From: Pseudomonadota bacterium
Lineage (GTDB): Bacteria; Desulfobacterota; Desulfobulbia; Desulfobulbales; Desulfocapsaceae
DNA length: 42,373 nt
Direction: 5' to 3'
Assembly (NCBI GenBank): GCA_018820855.1
Contig: JAHJNL010000080.1
Span: forward strand, 1 to 42,373
Translations under genes and position numbers: made by a program
The notes under the pieces: model-generated
What the model was told of the DNA's origin: nothing
Databases searched by the model: none
The model's input: the letters and a program-made list of their open reading frames with translations, nothing else
Shown: positions 18,561-29,404 of the stretch, piece by piece
How positions within the stretch are numbered: the first letter of the stretch is position 1
Layout: each line of letters starts with the position of its first letter

Positions 18561-18824
18561 TCAGCCCTTCTCATCGCCTTCAACATCCTGCATATAGTGC
18601 TTCTGGACAAAGACAAACTCTGCGATTCCCCAGAAAAGAATGACGAAGCCAAGCCCTATAAAAAAAAGGCCAAAGTCCTTATAGGGATGACGTTTAAGCA
18701 GATGAAAAAAGGCGGCGCCCAGCCCCCAGCAGGCTATGGATGTCCTGATAAAAGCCAGAAAGGTCCTGATATTGGCGAGGCGCACCCGCCTGTCGTGAAT
18801 CAGATGCTCTTTTGATGCTATCAT
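18561..18824 (-). CDS. DUF202 (YidH-type) membrane protein
   Basis: 87 aa. LANIRTFLAFIRTSIACWGLGAAFFHLL matches the conserved RTxLAWxRTSLAxxGxG core of DUF202 proteins; a second helix (FGLFFIGLGFVILFWGIAEFVF) follows. Function of the family is unknown; members sit in the cytoplasmic membrane. The ATG is 18 nt after the asmA stop and has AGAAAGAG upstream, so it is probably the last gene of the tautomerase-ligA-asmA transcript. Confidence 0.85.
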   Translation of the reverse strand: MIASKEHLIHDRRVRLANIRTFLAFIRTSIACWGLGAAFFHLLKRHPYKDFGLFFIGLGFVILFWGIAEFVFVQKHYMQDVEGDEKG

Positions 18825-18842
18825 CCAATTCTCTTTCTGATA

Positions 18843-21050
18843 TTAATTACCGAACAGACCTTTCAGTCCCTGCTCCAGCAGTTGTTGAGTCGTGTCTTTT
18901 TTCTCGCCCGGCTTCTTCTCCCCTTCTCCCTTATCCAACTGTTTCTGCAGCTCGTTCATGAGAAGATTTTGCGCCTGTGACTTCAAGAGACCGGCCACAT
19001 CAGCCTCCTCCTTCAGTTCAGAAAATTTTCCACGGATTCGATAAGGAATGGGGGCCTTACTGAATTCAGCCCGGCCCGACGTATCATCCCGATCCAACCC
19101 CTTGGTAAGATAGATATTGAGCAGGTAATCCACCTGCTCATCGGCAAAGTCCACCTCACCCTTGCCGGTAACCTTCATCAGATCTGATTCAGCCTTGAGG
19201 TCATCATTATAAAAGACCCCTTCCCTGATCACTCCACTGGCACTGACACGGGCAAAGGCAGTGGGTTCATCAGCAGAGGCCTGTACGACCTGTTCCCGGT
19301 TATAGAGGGCCTTGGCCTGGCGAATCACCTTCAGGATCTGCAACTTTTTGATAGCTCCTTCCTGCAGAGCCAGATTCATTTTTCCATTGGCGTGGCGCAG
19401 AACTGCTTCTTTGCTGTTCCCAGTGGTCTCCAGTTGTACCGACAGGGTGGCTACGCCGCTTATTTCCTCTTTTCCTGTCATATCCCGGAGGAGGGGGCCG
19501 ATATGGACATGATCAAGATCTTTCTTTACTTGCAGGCGCGGCGTGTTCCCACGCACATCCAGGATGGACTCGGCCGAGACAGTACCGCTATAAAGCGATG
19601 CCGAAAAGGGTTTCAGTTCTAGCAGTCCATTCTTGCCCTGAGCCTTGAGCTGCACCTGGCTCAACTCAACCCCACTGCTTTTCATGGAATCCGCAACCAG
19701 GTCCAGACGAAAGTTCAGACCTTTTAACAACTCCACCGGAAAAAGGGGCTGCAGCGAAGTTGCTTTCTGCACGGAAGCCTTCGGGGCAGCAGGAGAAAGC
19801 GGTTTCTCCTCCTTCTCGGAAGAGGCGGAAGCTGTGGTACTTTGAGAGGAAACAGTGGCATAACGATCAAGATCAAGCCGATCCAGCTGCATATTCAAGT
19901 CATAGGCAGGATGTGCCGGATCAACAAGGACAAAATTGCCCTGAACTTTGGCTCCGTCAAGCAGGGCCTGGATGTCTGAGACAGTAATTATTTTGCCGTC
20001 TCCCTTGAACTGAAGGGAAAGAGCCAACTGCTGCAGGGCAGAATCATCCTTCCAGACAGGCCCGAGATTCTTCTCCTCCAAAAACTTTCTCAGTGAGAAT
20101 TCGGGGATCTGCAGGCTTCCATGAAAAACCGGGCCGGAAAAATCACTAACCTCTGCCTTGACGGCAAGAGAAAGATCACCGCTGCCAAGGGTAAGGCTGT
20201 CAATTATTGCCTTTTTCTGCTGGAGATCAAGAGATGCATTGCTGGTCAGCCGGACTGTTAGTTCCTGCATACCCGTCATATTGATTTTGCTGACAAGAGA
20301 GAGATTGTCCAACTGAAGCGTCTTGGCGGCCAGAGAAAAAGTCATATCCGTAGCAAGTGTACTCTCCACTGAGAGGACACTGTTGCCACTACCGGAAGAA
20401 GCCAGAACAAATCCAGACTGGAGCTGGAAAGGCTTACCATCTGCCACCCGCCCCGTATGCACACTGAAGTCTTTGAGTTCAAAAAGCTTTCCAGCCTGCT
20501 GATCCTCATAACGAACCGTGATCCTGGACAATTCCAGGGAGCCAAGATCCAGACTGGGTGCACCTCCCTTCTTCACAGCCTGCTCCTGTGGCATACTGCC
20601 CTGCTCTCTCACGACAGGCGGAGAAGAGGCTGGGGCAGCCGCAGAAGACATCTCCCAATTTCCTTTACCCGCCTTGTCACGGATCAGGTTGCAGTATACC
20701 CCGTGCAGGCTCAATCCCTGGATATCCAGGCGTTTCTCCCGCAACAGTGGCAGGAGTGACAGTTCCACACTTGCCTCCTCACTGTCCAGAAGGATGGTAT
20801 CTGAAAATTCAGGCCCGGAAAGAACCCGAACCTGCCCCAGAGAAAAAAGGATATCCAGCCTGGGAGTAACCTGCAGCCTTATCTCTCCGGGAATCTCCAT
20901 CCGGTACCCACTCTTGTCGTAAATCAGATCAGTGATCTTCCCCTTATAGTCATTAGGATCCAGGACCAGAGGCAACAGCAGCATGAGTCCGACAACAATC
21001 ACCACGCAAACCAGGGCAACACCAGCAATCCACTTCAACATGCGTTTCAT
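18843..21050 (-). CDS. AsmA family protein
   Basis: 735 aa. One N-terminal membrane anchor (LKWIAGVALVCVVIVVGLMLLLP) is followed by LDPNDYKGKITDLIYDKSGYRMEI, the AsmA opening motif. A long beta-rich periplasmic body includes a low-complexity Ser/Ala/Pro linker near residues 395-425. The C-terminal AsmA_2-like region (GKMNLALQEGAIKKLQILKVI, then YNDDLKAESDLMKVTGKGEVDF) is conserved. The Lys/Gln-rich tail is polar. AsmA proteins belong to the TamB/YhdP superfamily thought to bridge inner and outer membranes for phospholipid transport or outer-membrane assembly. The gene starts 34 nt after ligA and continues into a DUF202 gene. Confidence 0.92.
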   Translation of the reverse strand: MKRMLKWIAGVALVCVVIVVGLMLLLPLVLDPNDYKGKITDLIYDKSGYRMEIPGEIRLQVTPRLDILFSLGQVRVLSGPEFSDTILLDSEEASVELSLLPLLREKRLDIQGLSLHGVYCNLIRDKAGKGNWEMSSAAAPASSPPVVREQGSMPQEQAVKKGGAPSLDLGSLELSRITVRYEDQQAGKLFELKDFSVHTGRVADGKPFQLQSGFVLASSGSGNSVLSVESTLATDMTFSLAAKTLQLDNLSLVSKINMTGMQELTVRLTSNASLDLQQKKAIIDSLTLGSGDLSLAVKAEVSDFSGPVFHGSLQIPEFSLRKFLEEKNLGPVWKDDSALQQLALSLQFKGDGKIITVSDIQALLDGAKVQGNFVLVDPAHPAYDLNMQLDRLDLDRYATVSSQSTTASASSEKEEKPLSPAAPKASVQKATSLQPLFPVELLKGLNFRLDLVADSMKSSGVELSQVQLKAQGKNGLLELKPFSASLYSGTVSAESILDVRGNTPRLQVKKDLDHVHIGPLLRDMTGKEEISGVATLSVQLETTGNSKEAVLRHANGKMNLALQEGAIKKLQILKVIRQAKALYNREQVVQASADEPTAFARVSASGVIREGVFYNDDLKAESDLMKVTGKGEVDFADEQVDYLLNIYLTKGLDRDDTSGRAEFSKAPIPYRIRGKFSELKEEADVAGLLKSQAQNLLMNELQKQLDKGEGEKKPGEKKDTTQQLLEQGLKGLFGN

Positions 21051-21084
21051 GAAAGCTCCTTTAGATCACCTTTATCATTTTCAC

Positions 21085-23097
<2,013 letters not shown>

Positions 23098-23286
23098 CTA
23101 TTTGGGCGGCTGGAGCAGGATTCCGCCCTTGGCAATATTTTCATGTTCAACTTCATCAAGAAAGATCAAAATCGATTCAGGCGGTTTTCCTGCTTCTTTA
23201 GCAATCACGTCAGTCACTCCCTGGCAGATGCGGCCTTTCTGCTCTTTGCTCAACTTTCCTGCCACCCGTATATTGACGTAGGGCAT
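23098..23286 (-). CDS. 4-oxalocrotonate tautomerase family protein
   Basis: 62 aa, the usual size for this family. After Met removal the catalytic Pro1 is exposed (MPYVNIRVAGKLSKEQK). The remainder (ICQGVTDVIAKEAGKPPESILIFLDEV, then ENIAKGG) is standard. Family members are small homo-oligomers that tautomerise keto-enol acids using Pro1 as base; without a catabolic cluster the substrate here is unknown. AAGGAGAG lies 6 nt before the ATG. It leads the ligA-asmA-DUF202 transcript. Confidence 0.9.
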   Translation of the reverse strand: MPYVNIRVAGKLSKEQKGRICQGVTDVIAKEAGKPPESILIFLDEVEHENIAKGGILLQPPK

Positions 23287-23314
23287 AGCACTCTCCTTTT
23301 TTGATTTATCATTT

Positions 23315-23366
23315 TAAAAAAATTAACAAAAACTCTGGGCCAAGCAAAATTTTATGTTCTTTGGCC
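23315..23366 (-). terminator. Probable terminator after the ClC gene
   Basis: On the minus strand GGCCAA and TTGGCC (complement of 23361-23366 and 23338-23343) form a stem with further A/T pairing in the loop. It is followed by GAGTTTTTGTTAATTTTTTT. It lies between the ClC gene and the tautomerase gene and would separate the two transcripts. Confidence 0.45.
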
Positions 23367-23470
23367 ATTTCCCTCGGGATACAACTAAGAGCATAATATG
23401 CTGACTCCTAAACAAAAAAAGTATACCTTTTTTCTCTTTCCTCACCAAGAACTGTTTGCTCGTCTCCCAT

Positions 23471-25210
23471 TCAACTGTGCAGATCCTGTTTCAACACATG
23501 TTCCCCATAGGCTGTTACAAGCTGAGCTTCTCGAATCACTCCCACTACTTTGCGCGGATTATTCGCTCTGACTACCGGCATCAAGGTATAGGGATGTTTG
23601 GCAAAAAGATGAAATACACGTTCCATATCATCATGTTCACTCACTGTGACCGGCTCACGGCTCATAAAATCAGCGGCACACATATCTGACTGCAGACGCT
23701 CAGGGTGTACCATAATCCCCTTCAGATCGCGCAGGGTAAGGATTCCTGCGAGCAGTCTCTCTTTATCCAGGACCAAAAAATGGGGGAAGAGGCTCCGTTC
23801 AACCTGTGCTATCACCTCGCTTACCTCCATGCTTTCATCTATTTCCTGAAACTCCCTATCCATATAGTCTACCACCCACATACTCCTCAACAGATTCACA
23901 TCATGACCGCGAACAATATGCACGCCGCGGAGATGAAGCTTGGTCTCATAAATGGAATAGCCGTGAAAAAAACGGACCACAAGAAGACTGGCAATACAGG
24001 CCACCATCAACGGCAGGATCACCTGGTAGCTGTAGGTCAGCTCAAAGATTGTCAGGATGGCAGTGATCGGCGCAAGCGTTGTTCCTGATACCACTGCACC
24101 CATACCAATAAGGGCATAATGTGCAGGAAAGATGGTGTGTTCCGGCCAGATAGCCTGGGCCAGATAGCCTACGCAGCCACCAAGCATGGCCCCCAGAACC
24201 AGGGACGGGGCAAAAATACCGCCACTCATGCCCGAACCAAGGGAAAAGCCGGTGGCCACCAGTTTCCAGAAAAGGACGAGGAGGACCAGAGAGAGGGGGA
24301 GATTACCGGCCAGGGCATCATTGATGGTCGCATAGCCAACTCCAAGGGCACGAGGCATAACAAGCCCTACACAGCCAACCAGCAGGCCGCCACAGGCCGG
24401 GGTAAGCCAGGCCGGGACACGCAGCCGCTCATAGACGCGCGGCAGGCTGAACACTGCCAGCATGAGCAACAGAGACAGGAAGCCGGCCATCAGCCCCAGA
24501 CCGAGATAGAGGCCCAGTTCAGCACTGTGATTGAGATTAAACTCCGGGATGACAAAAATGGAGGTTCCATGGAGAAAGGGGCGGGAGATCAGAGTACCGG
24601 TAACGGCAGCAATAACGATATTGGAAAGATTAACCACCTCCAGATCAAAGAGCAGGATCTCCACCACAAAAAGGGTCCCGGCCATGGGTGCCTGGAAAGT
24701 TGCGGCGATCCCTGCCGCCGCCCCGCAGGCCACGGCCAGACGTCGCTGTTCTGTGGACATGCGCAACAGGGAAGTGATGCTCGAACCGATGGAAGAGCCG
24801 ATCTGAACAATCGGTCCTTCACGGCCAAGGGATCCGCCGGCAGATATCATAAGCGCGGTAACAGCAGTTTTTAACAGAACGACCCGACCGCGTATTCTGC
24901 CTTCAGACAGGGCCATTGCTTCCATCACCTCCGGGACCCCTGGTCCTCGCAACTCAGGTGCCAGCCAGGTGATTACCGGACCGACCACAAGTCCTGCCAG
25001 ACATGGGATGGCAAGCTTCAAATACCAGGGAGCTGCAGCAAAACGGTGACAAAACACACCATCTCCTGCCCAGAGCAGATTGACACCAACCTCCAGGAGG
25101 TATTTGAAAGCGACGGCACCCAGACCGGCCAGGGAACCGATCACCAAGGCCAGGACAATCGGAGAGAGGATGATTTTCAGGCTTTGTCTCTGGGAAAGTA
25201 GCTTGAACAT
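23471..25210 (-). CDS. ClC-type chloride channel / H+-Cl- antiporter with CBS domains
   Basis: 579 aa. The ClC signatures are all present: GSLGREGPIVQIGSSIGS (selectivity loop and gating Glu), then GSGMSGGIFAPSLVLGAMLGG (GxFxP). About ten hydrophobic segments precede a C-terminal CBS pair (VSEVIAQVERSLFPHFLVLD, then MSREPVTVSEHDDMERVFHLFAKHPYTLMPVV). These inner-membrane proteins move Cl- as channels or in exchange for protons; I did not establish the Tyr and second Glu needed to tell these apart. GGGAGG lies upstream of the ATG. It follows an unknown gene by 42 nt, so the two may be co-transcribed. Confidence 0.94.
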   Translation of the reverse strand: MFKLLSQRQSLKIILSPIVLALVIGSLAGLGAVAFKYLLEVGVNLLWAGDGVFCHRFAAAPWYLKLAIPCLAGLVVGPVITWLAPELRGPGVPEVMEAMALSEGRIRGRVVLLKTAVTALMISAGGSLGREGPIVQIGSSIGSSITSLLRMSTEQRRLAVACGAAAGIAATFQAPMAGTLFVVEILLFDLEVVNLSNIVIAAVTGTLISRPFLHGTSIFVIPEFNLNHSAELGLYLGLGLMAGFLSLLLMLAVFSLPRVYERLRVPAWLTPACGGLLVGCVGLVMPRALGVGYATINDALAGNLPLSLVLLVLFWKLVATGFSLGSGMSGGIFAPSLVLGAMLGGCVGYLAQAIWPEHTIFPAHYALIGMGAVVSGTTLAPITAILTIFELTYSYQVILPLMVACIASLLVVRFFHGYSIYETKLHLRGVHIVRGHDVNLLRSMWVVDYMDREFQEIDESMEVSEVIAQVERSLFPHFLVLDKERLLAGILTLRDLKGIMVHPERLQSDMCAADFMSREPVTVSEHDDMERVFHLFAKHPYTLMPVVRANNPRKVVGVIREAQLVTAYGEHVLKQDLHS

Positions 25211-25252
25211 GAAAGACGAACCTCCCGAATCTGTTGCCGAATGCCTGCCCCT

Positions 25253-25756
25253 TCAATTCTCCCGGCAAAATCTGTCCGTACCGGCGGGCAGCTGTTCCGC
25301 CTCCACTCCCAGCTCCTCACCAAAACGAATCAGCTCATTCAGGGAGCAATTGATAAAACTCTGGGGCAGACTGCTCCCCGCAGCACCGACACCCTGCTCC
25401 AGAAAAAGCAAAAAAGTGCGGGCAACGATTGGCCGAAAACCATGCAAACTGAGAGATTGTCTCCGGCAAAAAGTCTGGTAACGCTGCCAGTTATAGATGG
25501 ATCGCTTGATACCCCGATAGATGGTCTTATGGAAATTTTCCAGGAGCATATCCCGAAGAACAATCTCCTGACAGCGTTCTACCGCCGCCTCCTTGAGGAC
25601 TTGGATTTCTTCCTCGCTAAGAGTAATGCACGGCCCATCGTCATCTTCCGTAAGATAGTACAATGAAGAATAATAGGCTATTTCGGGGATTTCACCGGAA
25701 TTCCTGACGATGAGCCACTCATCAGCCAGGATGTCCCTGCGCTCTTCTTCAGTCAT
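25253..25756 (-). CDS. Unknown protein, 167 aa
   Basis: Not recognised. The protein is soluble, with an acidic N-terminus (MTEEERRDILADEWLIV), a segment reading YYSSLYYLTEDDDGPCITLSEEE and a helical middle (VLKEAAVERCQEIVLRDMLLENF). A basic stretch with several aromatic residues follows (YRGIKRSIYNWQRYQTFCRRQ). No catalytic motif is apparent. AAAGGCAG lies 6 nt before the ATG. It sits between hemA and the ClC gene on the same strand. Confidence 0.65.
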   Translation of the reverse strand: MTEEERRDILADEWLIVRNSGEIPEIAYYSSLYYLTEDDDGPCITLSEEEIQVLKEAAVERCQEIVLRDMLLENFHKTIYRGIKRSIYNWQRYQTFCRRQSLSLHGFRPIVARTFLLFLEQGVGAAGSSLPQSFINCSLNELIRFGEELGVEAEQLPAGTDRFCREN

Positions 25757-25862
25757 TACAGCTGCCTTTGGATACCATGCGTATCAAAATATCGAGACAA
25801 ATTCACAGGGAACCCGAGTCAGAATCGAATAACACCTGAAGCACTGCTGCACAGGTTACCCA

Positions 25863-27137
25863 TCATTTCTTCTTCTCCAGACCAAAGACGGAACGGAAGA
25901 GATCAACTTTCATCTCAGACTGATCTTTACAGCTTTCACTTTTGAGGAAGACCACAGGGTCATGGAGCAGTCTCGAGACAATGGCAGCAGCCATTTTTTC
26001 CACACTCTGTCGTTCCTTCGTACTCAGGTTCGTAAGTCGGGGCAACGTCCGCTCCAGTTCGATGCGGCAGACCTGATTCCCTTTTTCCCGCAAGGCAGAA
26101 ATGGTGGGAGTGATGGCCAGACCTGCAAGCCAGTCTTTAAACTTCAAGGCCTCCTCATCCACTATCCTTTTTGCCTTTACCGCTTCCTTATCCCGCTCCG
26201 CCTTATTCAGCTCGACGACGTTATTGAGGTCGTCTATATCATAGAGGTAGACATTATTCAGATCATTGAGGGCCGGGTCCAGATCCCGTGGAACAGCAAT
26301 ATCGATAAAGAACAGGGGCTTATTGCGGCGATTGCGCATCAGGGGCTTTACGTCTTCCTTGTGCAGGATGATATTTGGCGCACCGGTGGAACTGATTATG
26401 ATATCAACCTGTTCCAGTTGGTCAAAGAGTTCATCCAGCCCTACAGCACGGCCGTTGAAACGTTTTGCCAGATTGAGAGCCCTCTCCAGAGTCCTGTTGG
26501 CCACCACCACTTCCCGAGCCCCGTTGCCAACCAGATGCTCAGCTGCCAATTCCGCCATTTCTCCGGCACCAATAAGCAGGACCCGCTTGTTTTCAAGAGA
26601 ACCAAATATCTTTTTGGCAAGCTCAATGGCTGCATAACTGATAGAAACGGCAGAAGAACCGATGCAGGTCTCACTTCGCACCCGCTTGGCCACAGAAAAG
26701 GCCTTGTGCAGCAGCTTATTGAGAACAGGACCGGTGCATTTCTCTGCAGCAGCCCAACGATACGCCTCTTTCAGCTGCCCAAGGATCTGCGCCTCACCTA
26801 CGATCATGGAGTCCAGACTGGCCGCCACCAGAAAAAGATGATGGATTGCCTCCTCATTCCGGTAACAATAGAGATATTTCTCATACTGCTCAGGAGACAG
26901 AGCATCGCCAAAGAGAAAACGGGACAATTCTTTCACCACCTGGGCCTCATCCCTGGCAGTAACCATAATCTCCACGCGATTACAGGTGGAAAGGAGATAG
27001 TATTCCCGCACTCCTTCTATCCGTTTCAAGGCCCGCAATGGCTCTTCGTAACCACTGCTCAAGGCCAACTGTTCACGGATCTCCAGCGGGGTACTCTTGT
27101 GATTGACCCCAAGGAGCAGAATCGTCTCACTGGGCAT
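25863..27137 (-). CDS. hemA: Glutamyl-tRNA reductase
   Basis: 424 aa from ATG 27137 (MPSETILLLGVNHKSTPLEIRE); a TTG at 27155 is an unlikely earlier start. The active-site Cys lies in LLSTCNRVEIMV, GEAQILGQLKEAY is the substrate-binding motif, and LLIGAGEMAELAAEHL is the NADPH-binding fold, followed by the C-terminal dimerisation helix region. It reduces glutamyl-tRNA to glutamate-1-semialdehyde, the committed step of C5 tetrapyrrole synthesis. It overlaps the end of the CcsA-like gene by 11 nt, so translation is probably coupled. hemC and hemD are not next to it in this window. Confidence 0.96.
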   Translation of the reverse strand: MPSETILLLGVNHKSTPLEIREQLALSSGYEEPLRALKRIEGVREYYLLSTCNRVEIMVTARDEAQVVKELSRFLFGDALSPEQYEKYLYCYRNEEAIHHLFLVAASLDSMIVGEAQILGQLKEAYRWAAAEKCTGPVLNKLLHKAFSVAKRVRSETCIGSSAVSISYAAIELAKKIFGSLENKRVLLIGAGEMAELAAEHLVGNGAREVVVANRTLERALNLAKRFNGRAVGLDELFDQLEQVDIIISSTGAPNIILHKEDVKPLMRNRRNKPLFFIDIAVPRDLDPALNDLNNVYLYDIDDLNNVVELNKAERDKEAVKAKRIVDEEALKFKDWLAGLAITPTISALREKGNQVCRIELERTLPRLTNLSTKERQSVEKMAAAIVSRLLHDPVVFLKSESCKDQSEMKVDLFRSVFGLEKKK

Positions 27138-27957
27138 AACTGTGCACACCCCCAAGCAGATAGGTGACCCCCCAGAGGGTAAAAATCACCGAGGAAAATC
27201 CGACAATGGCCATGACCGCCGCCCGTTTACCACGCCAGCCAGCGGTTAAACGTTGATGAATCTGGGCCGCATAGAGAAACCAGGTAATCAGGGACCATGT
27301 CTCCTTGGGGTCCCATTGCCAGTAAGTCCCCCAGGCCTGACGCGCCCAAACAGAACCGGTTATGATGCCAAGGGTGAGAAAGACAAAACCTATTGTCAGG
27401 CAATGACTATTGAGTTGATCCAGGGCATCCAGGGACGGCAGGCGACTGAAGAAAAAACCGAATCGTTTACTCTTCAATTCCCGCTCCTGCAGCAGATACA
27501 TGATCCCGCCGATGAAGGCCAGGGCCAGAAAGCCGTAAGCAATGACAGCGACTCCCGCGTGGACCGGAAGCCACAGGGACTGCAGGGCCGGGGCCAGCGG
27601 AGAGAATTCGCGAGAAACTGTAGCTGCCAGCAAGAGCAGTATCAGGACCATAAGTGCAACAAAGGTCCCGAAATTTTTCACCGTATAACGCCAGCGAAAG
27701 GAGAGGTAGGCCCAGGTCACAGACCAGGCAAAAAAGGTCACAGCCTCATGCTGGGAGGTAATGGGTGTATATCCGGCAATGAGATAACGGGAGAGAATAT
27801 AACAGCTTTGCAGTATTCCTGAACCGAGGAGAATCATCCTGCCGATTGTCCGCAGTTTCTCTCGCTGAGAGAAAAAAAACACAAGATAGACAGCAGAGGC
27901 CACAAAACTTACAGCCAACACACTATGAAATAAAAGGTAGTTGATCTCATTCAACAT
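27127..27957 (-). CDS. CcsA/HemX-like cytochrome c assembly family membrane protein
   Basis: 276 aa from ATG 27957 (MLNEINYLLFHSVLA), preceded by GGAGAAGG; the frame extends upstream to 28071 but overlaps the preceding gene there. About eight membrane helices are visible. The family signature GTYWQWDPKETWSLITWFLYA is the tryptophan-rich WWD-type haem-binding segment, with conserved His residues at HAGVAVIAYG and HQRLTAG. CcsA proteins handle haem for cytochrome c maturation; HemX members next to hemA modulate HemA levels. Location directly before hemA and after precorrin-2 dehydrogenase favours a HemX-like role, but true Ccs function is not excluded. Confidence 0.9.
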   Translation of the reverse strand: MLNEINYLLFHSVLAVSFVASAVYLVFFFSQREKLRTIGRMILLGSGILQSCYILSRYLIAGYTPITSQHEAVTFFAWSVTWAYLSFRWRYTVKNFGTFVALMVLILLLLAATVSREFSPLAPALQSLWLPVHAGVAVIAYGFLALAFIGGIMYLLQERELKSKRFGFFFSRLPSLDALDQLNSHCLTIGFVFLTLGIITGSVWARQAWGTYWQWDPKETWSLITWFLYAAQIHQRLTAGWRGKRAAVMAIVGFSSVIFTLWGVTYLLGGVHSYAQ

Positions 27958-27988
27958 GATAACCTTCTCCCGTGGGATGAAACCGTCA

Positions 27989-28666
27989 TCAAGACACCTC
28001 TTTTCGGGCACACTCCACCAGACTCGAGACATTGAGAGTGGAGGGCAAAATATTCCGCAGCAGGGCTTCAAGTTCGCCCCATTCCTGTTTCCTTATAAAA
28101 GTAAAGACATCCGCATTCAGGACTCTTTCAAAAATCCGTTTATGCTCTGCCTGCACTCCGCCGGAGGGGACAACCTCCTTACGCAATTCACTCATCAAGG
28201 CCACAAATCGCCCATACTCAGGCCCGTAAATTAGTTCCAGTTCCTGTTTGATACGTGTAGCCATGGCGGGACTGCCCCCGCCTGTGGACACGGTAATCAA
28301 GAGCTCACCCTGTCTCAAGGCAGCAGGAACCTGAAAGCTACAGGCCTCCGGCCTGGTAACAACATTCACCAGGATACCTGAAGCATTGGCTTCACTGATG
28401 ATCCGGTCCTGAATCTCATGGTCGTCTGTGGCGGCAAATACCAGCTTTGCTCCCTGCAGATCACCATGCCGATATTTTCTCTGCTGCCATTCCAGTAGAC
28501 CTGCCTCTGCCAACTCACCAATTCTTTTTTTTGCCTGGGGACTGATTACCCGAACAGCCGCGCCACAGGACAAAAGAGACGCCACCTTACGAGTCGCCAC
28601 ACTCCCTCCGCCTATGACCAGACAGAGTTGACCGTTGATTGCCAGGTTTACCGGATAGAGGCTCAT
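27989..28666 (-). CDS. Precorrin-2 dehydrogenase / sirohydrochlorin ferrochelatase (CysG N-terminal type)
   Basis: 225 aa from ATG 28666 with AGGAG 7 nt upstream; the TTG before it is less likely. The NAD-binding motif CLVIGGGSVATRKVASLL and the catalytic Asp region VFAATDDHEIQDRI are typical. RPEACSFQVPAALRQGELLITVSTGGGSPAMATRIKQ is the conserved dimer and active-site segment. Only the CysG-B/Met8-type part is present, without the SUMT methyltransferase. It converts precorrin-2 to sirohydrochlorin and, in bifunctional members, inserts iron to make sirohaem, the sulfite reductase cofactor and, in sulfate reducers, a possible haem precursor. It starts 14 nt after the methyltransferase gene. 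Confidence 0.93.
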   Translation of the reverse strand: MSLYPVNLAINGQLCLVIGGGSVATRKVASLLSCGAAVRVISPQAKKRIGELAEAGLLEWQQRKYRHGDLQGAKLVFAATDDHEIQDRIISEANASGILVNVVTRPEACSFQVPAALRQGELLITVSTGGGSPAMATRIKQELELIYGPEYGRFVALMSELRKEVVPSGGVQAEHKRIFERVLNADVFTFIRKQEWGELEALLRNILPSTLNVSSLVECARKEVS

Positions 28667-28680
28667 CAATCAACTCCTGC

Positions 28681-29373
28681 TCACGACTTCCGTTGCAATC
28701 GATTGATAATAATGATTATATCCTCTCCATCCTTCCTGATTACCTGCTTATTAATGCCTATGTGATAATCTTTTTTTGCTCTTTCCAGAAACAGGGACAA
28801 ACACTTTCTCTTTGCATCATGAGCCAGGTAAATAGAGCCTCCTGGCTTCAGGTATTTCTGAAAGACATCAAGCAAGGGTTCAAAAAATTCCTCCCGAAAG
28901 AGGACCTCTGCTGCGGCCAGAACATCAAAGCGCTCTAACTCCGGAGGATCAAGCCAATCAAGATGCACACAGTGCACATTGGTAAGGCCTGAGGCAGCAG
29001 CACTTACCTTCTGGAAATCCATGATGATATCTTCATAGTCAGAAAGAGTGACGTCAAAACCACAGGAAGCAGCAGCCAGTCCCGGGGCTCCGAGTCCAGC
29101 TCCGATTTCCAACAGCTTCTTCCCCTTGGGTTCCGGAAGAGAGGCAAGGACATAGGAAAGGACCATGGCCGCCTCCCAGAGCTTTACCCAGAACGGGAAC
29201 TCAGTCACATTAGCAAAAGGGTCTTTTCCGTCAAGAAACTCCTCGATATCAGCTACCTTGAGCAGACGGACAGTTTGCTCTTTTACAGTCAATTTGTCAA
29301 AAGTCAATTTATATCGCGCACGGATGCGGTTATAGATTTCCCGTTCTTTTTCCGGTAATGTTCTGATATCCAT
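28681..29373 (-). CDS. SAM-dependent methyltransferase, METTL21/ETFB-lysine type
   Basis: 230 aa. LLEIGAGLGAPGLAAASCGFDVTLSDYED is the SAM-binding motif I-II; HLDWLDPPELERFDVLAAAEVLFREEFFEPLL follows, then KPGGSIYLAHDAKR. The EFPFWVKLWEAAMVLSYVL segment before motif I matches the protein-lysine methyltransferase (Methyltransf_16) family, where a WxKxWEAxxxL motif is common. Its target is unknown; a small-molecule or protein lysine substrate is possible. It lies between uppP and precorrin-2 dehydrogenase with short gaps, so it is in the same transcript. Confidence 0.85.
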   Translation of the reverse strand: MDIRTLPEKEREIYNRIRARYKLTFDKLTVKEQTVRLLKVADIEEFLDGKDPFANVTEFPFWVKLWEAAMVLSYVLASLPEPKGKKLLEIGAGLGAPGLAAASCGFDVTLSDYEDIIMDFQKVSAAASGLTNVHCVHLDWLDPPELERFDVLAAAEVLFREEFFEPLLDVFQKYLKPGGSIYLAHDAKRKCLSLFLERAKKDYHIGINKQVIRKDGEDIIIIINRLQRKS

Positions 29374-29404
29374 TCTATTTCACAAAGACAGTCTCGATGA
29401 ACAA

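Noticed and set aside
24119-24874. 251-codon plus-strand frame opposite the ClC gene
   Set aside because: Gly/Gln-rich shadow with no domain; the ClC signatures on the other strand explain the sequence.
25962-27167. 401-codon plus-strand frame opposite hemA
   Set aside because: It is the reverse shadow of hemA, whose motifs and overlap with the preceding gene are unambiguous.
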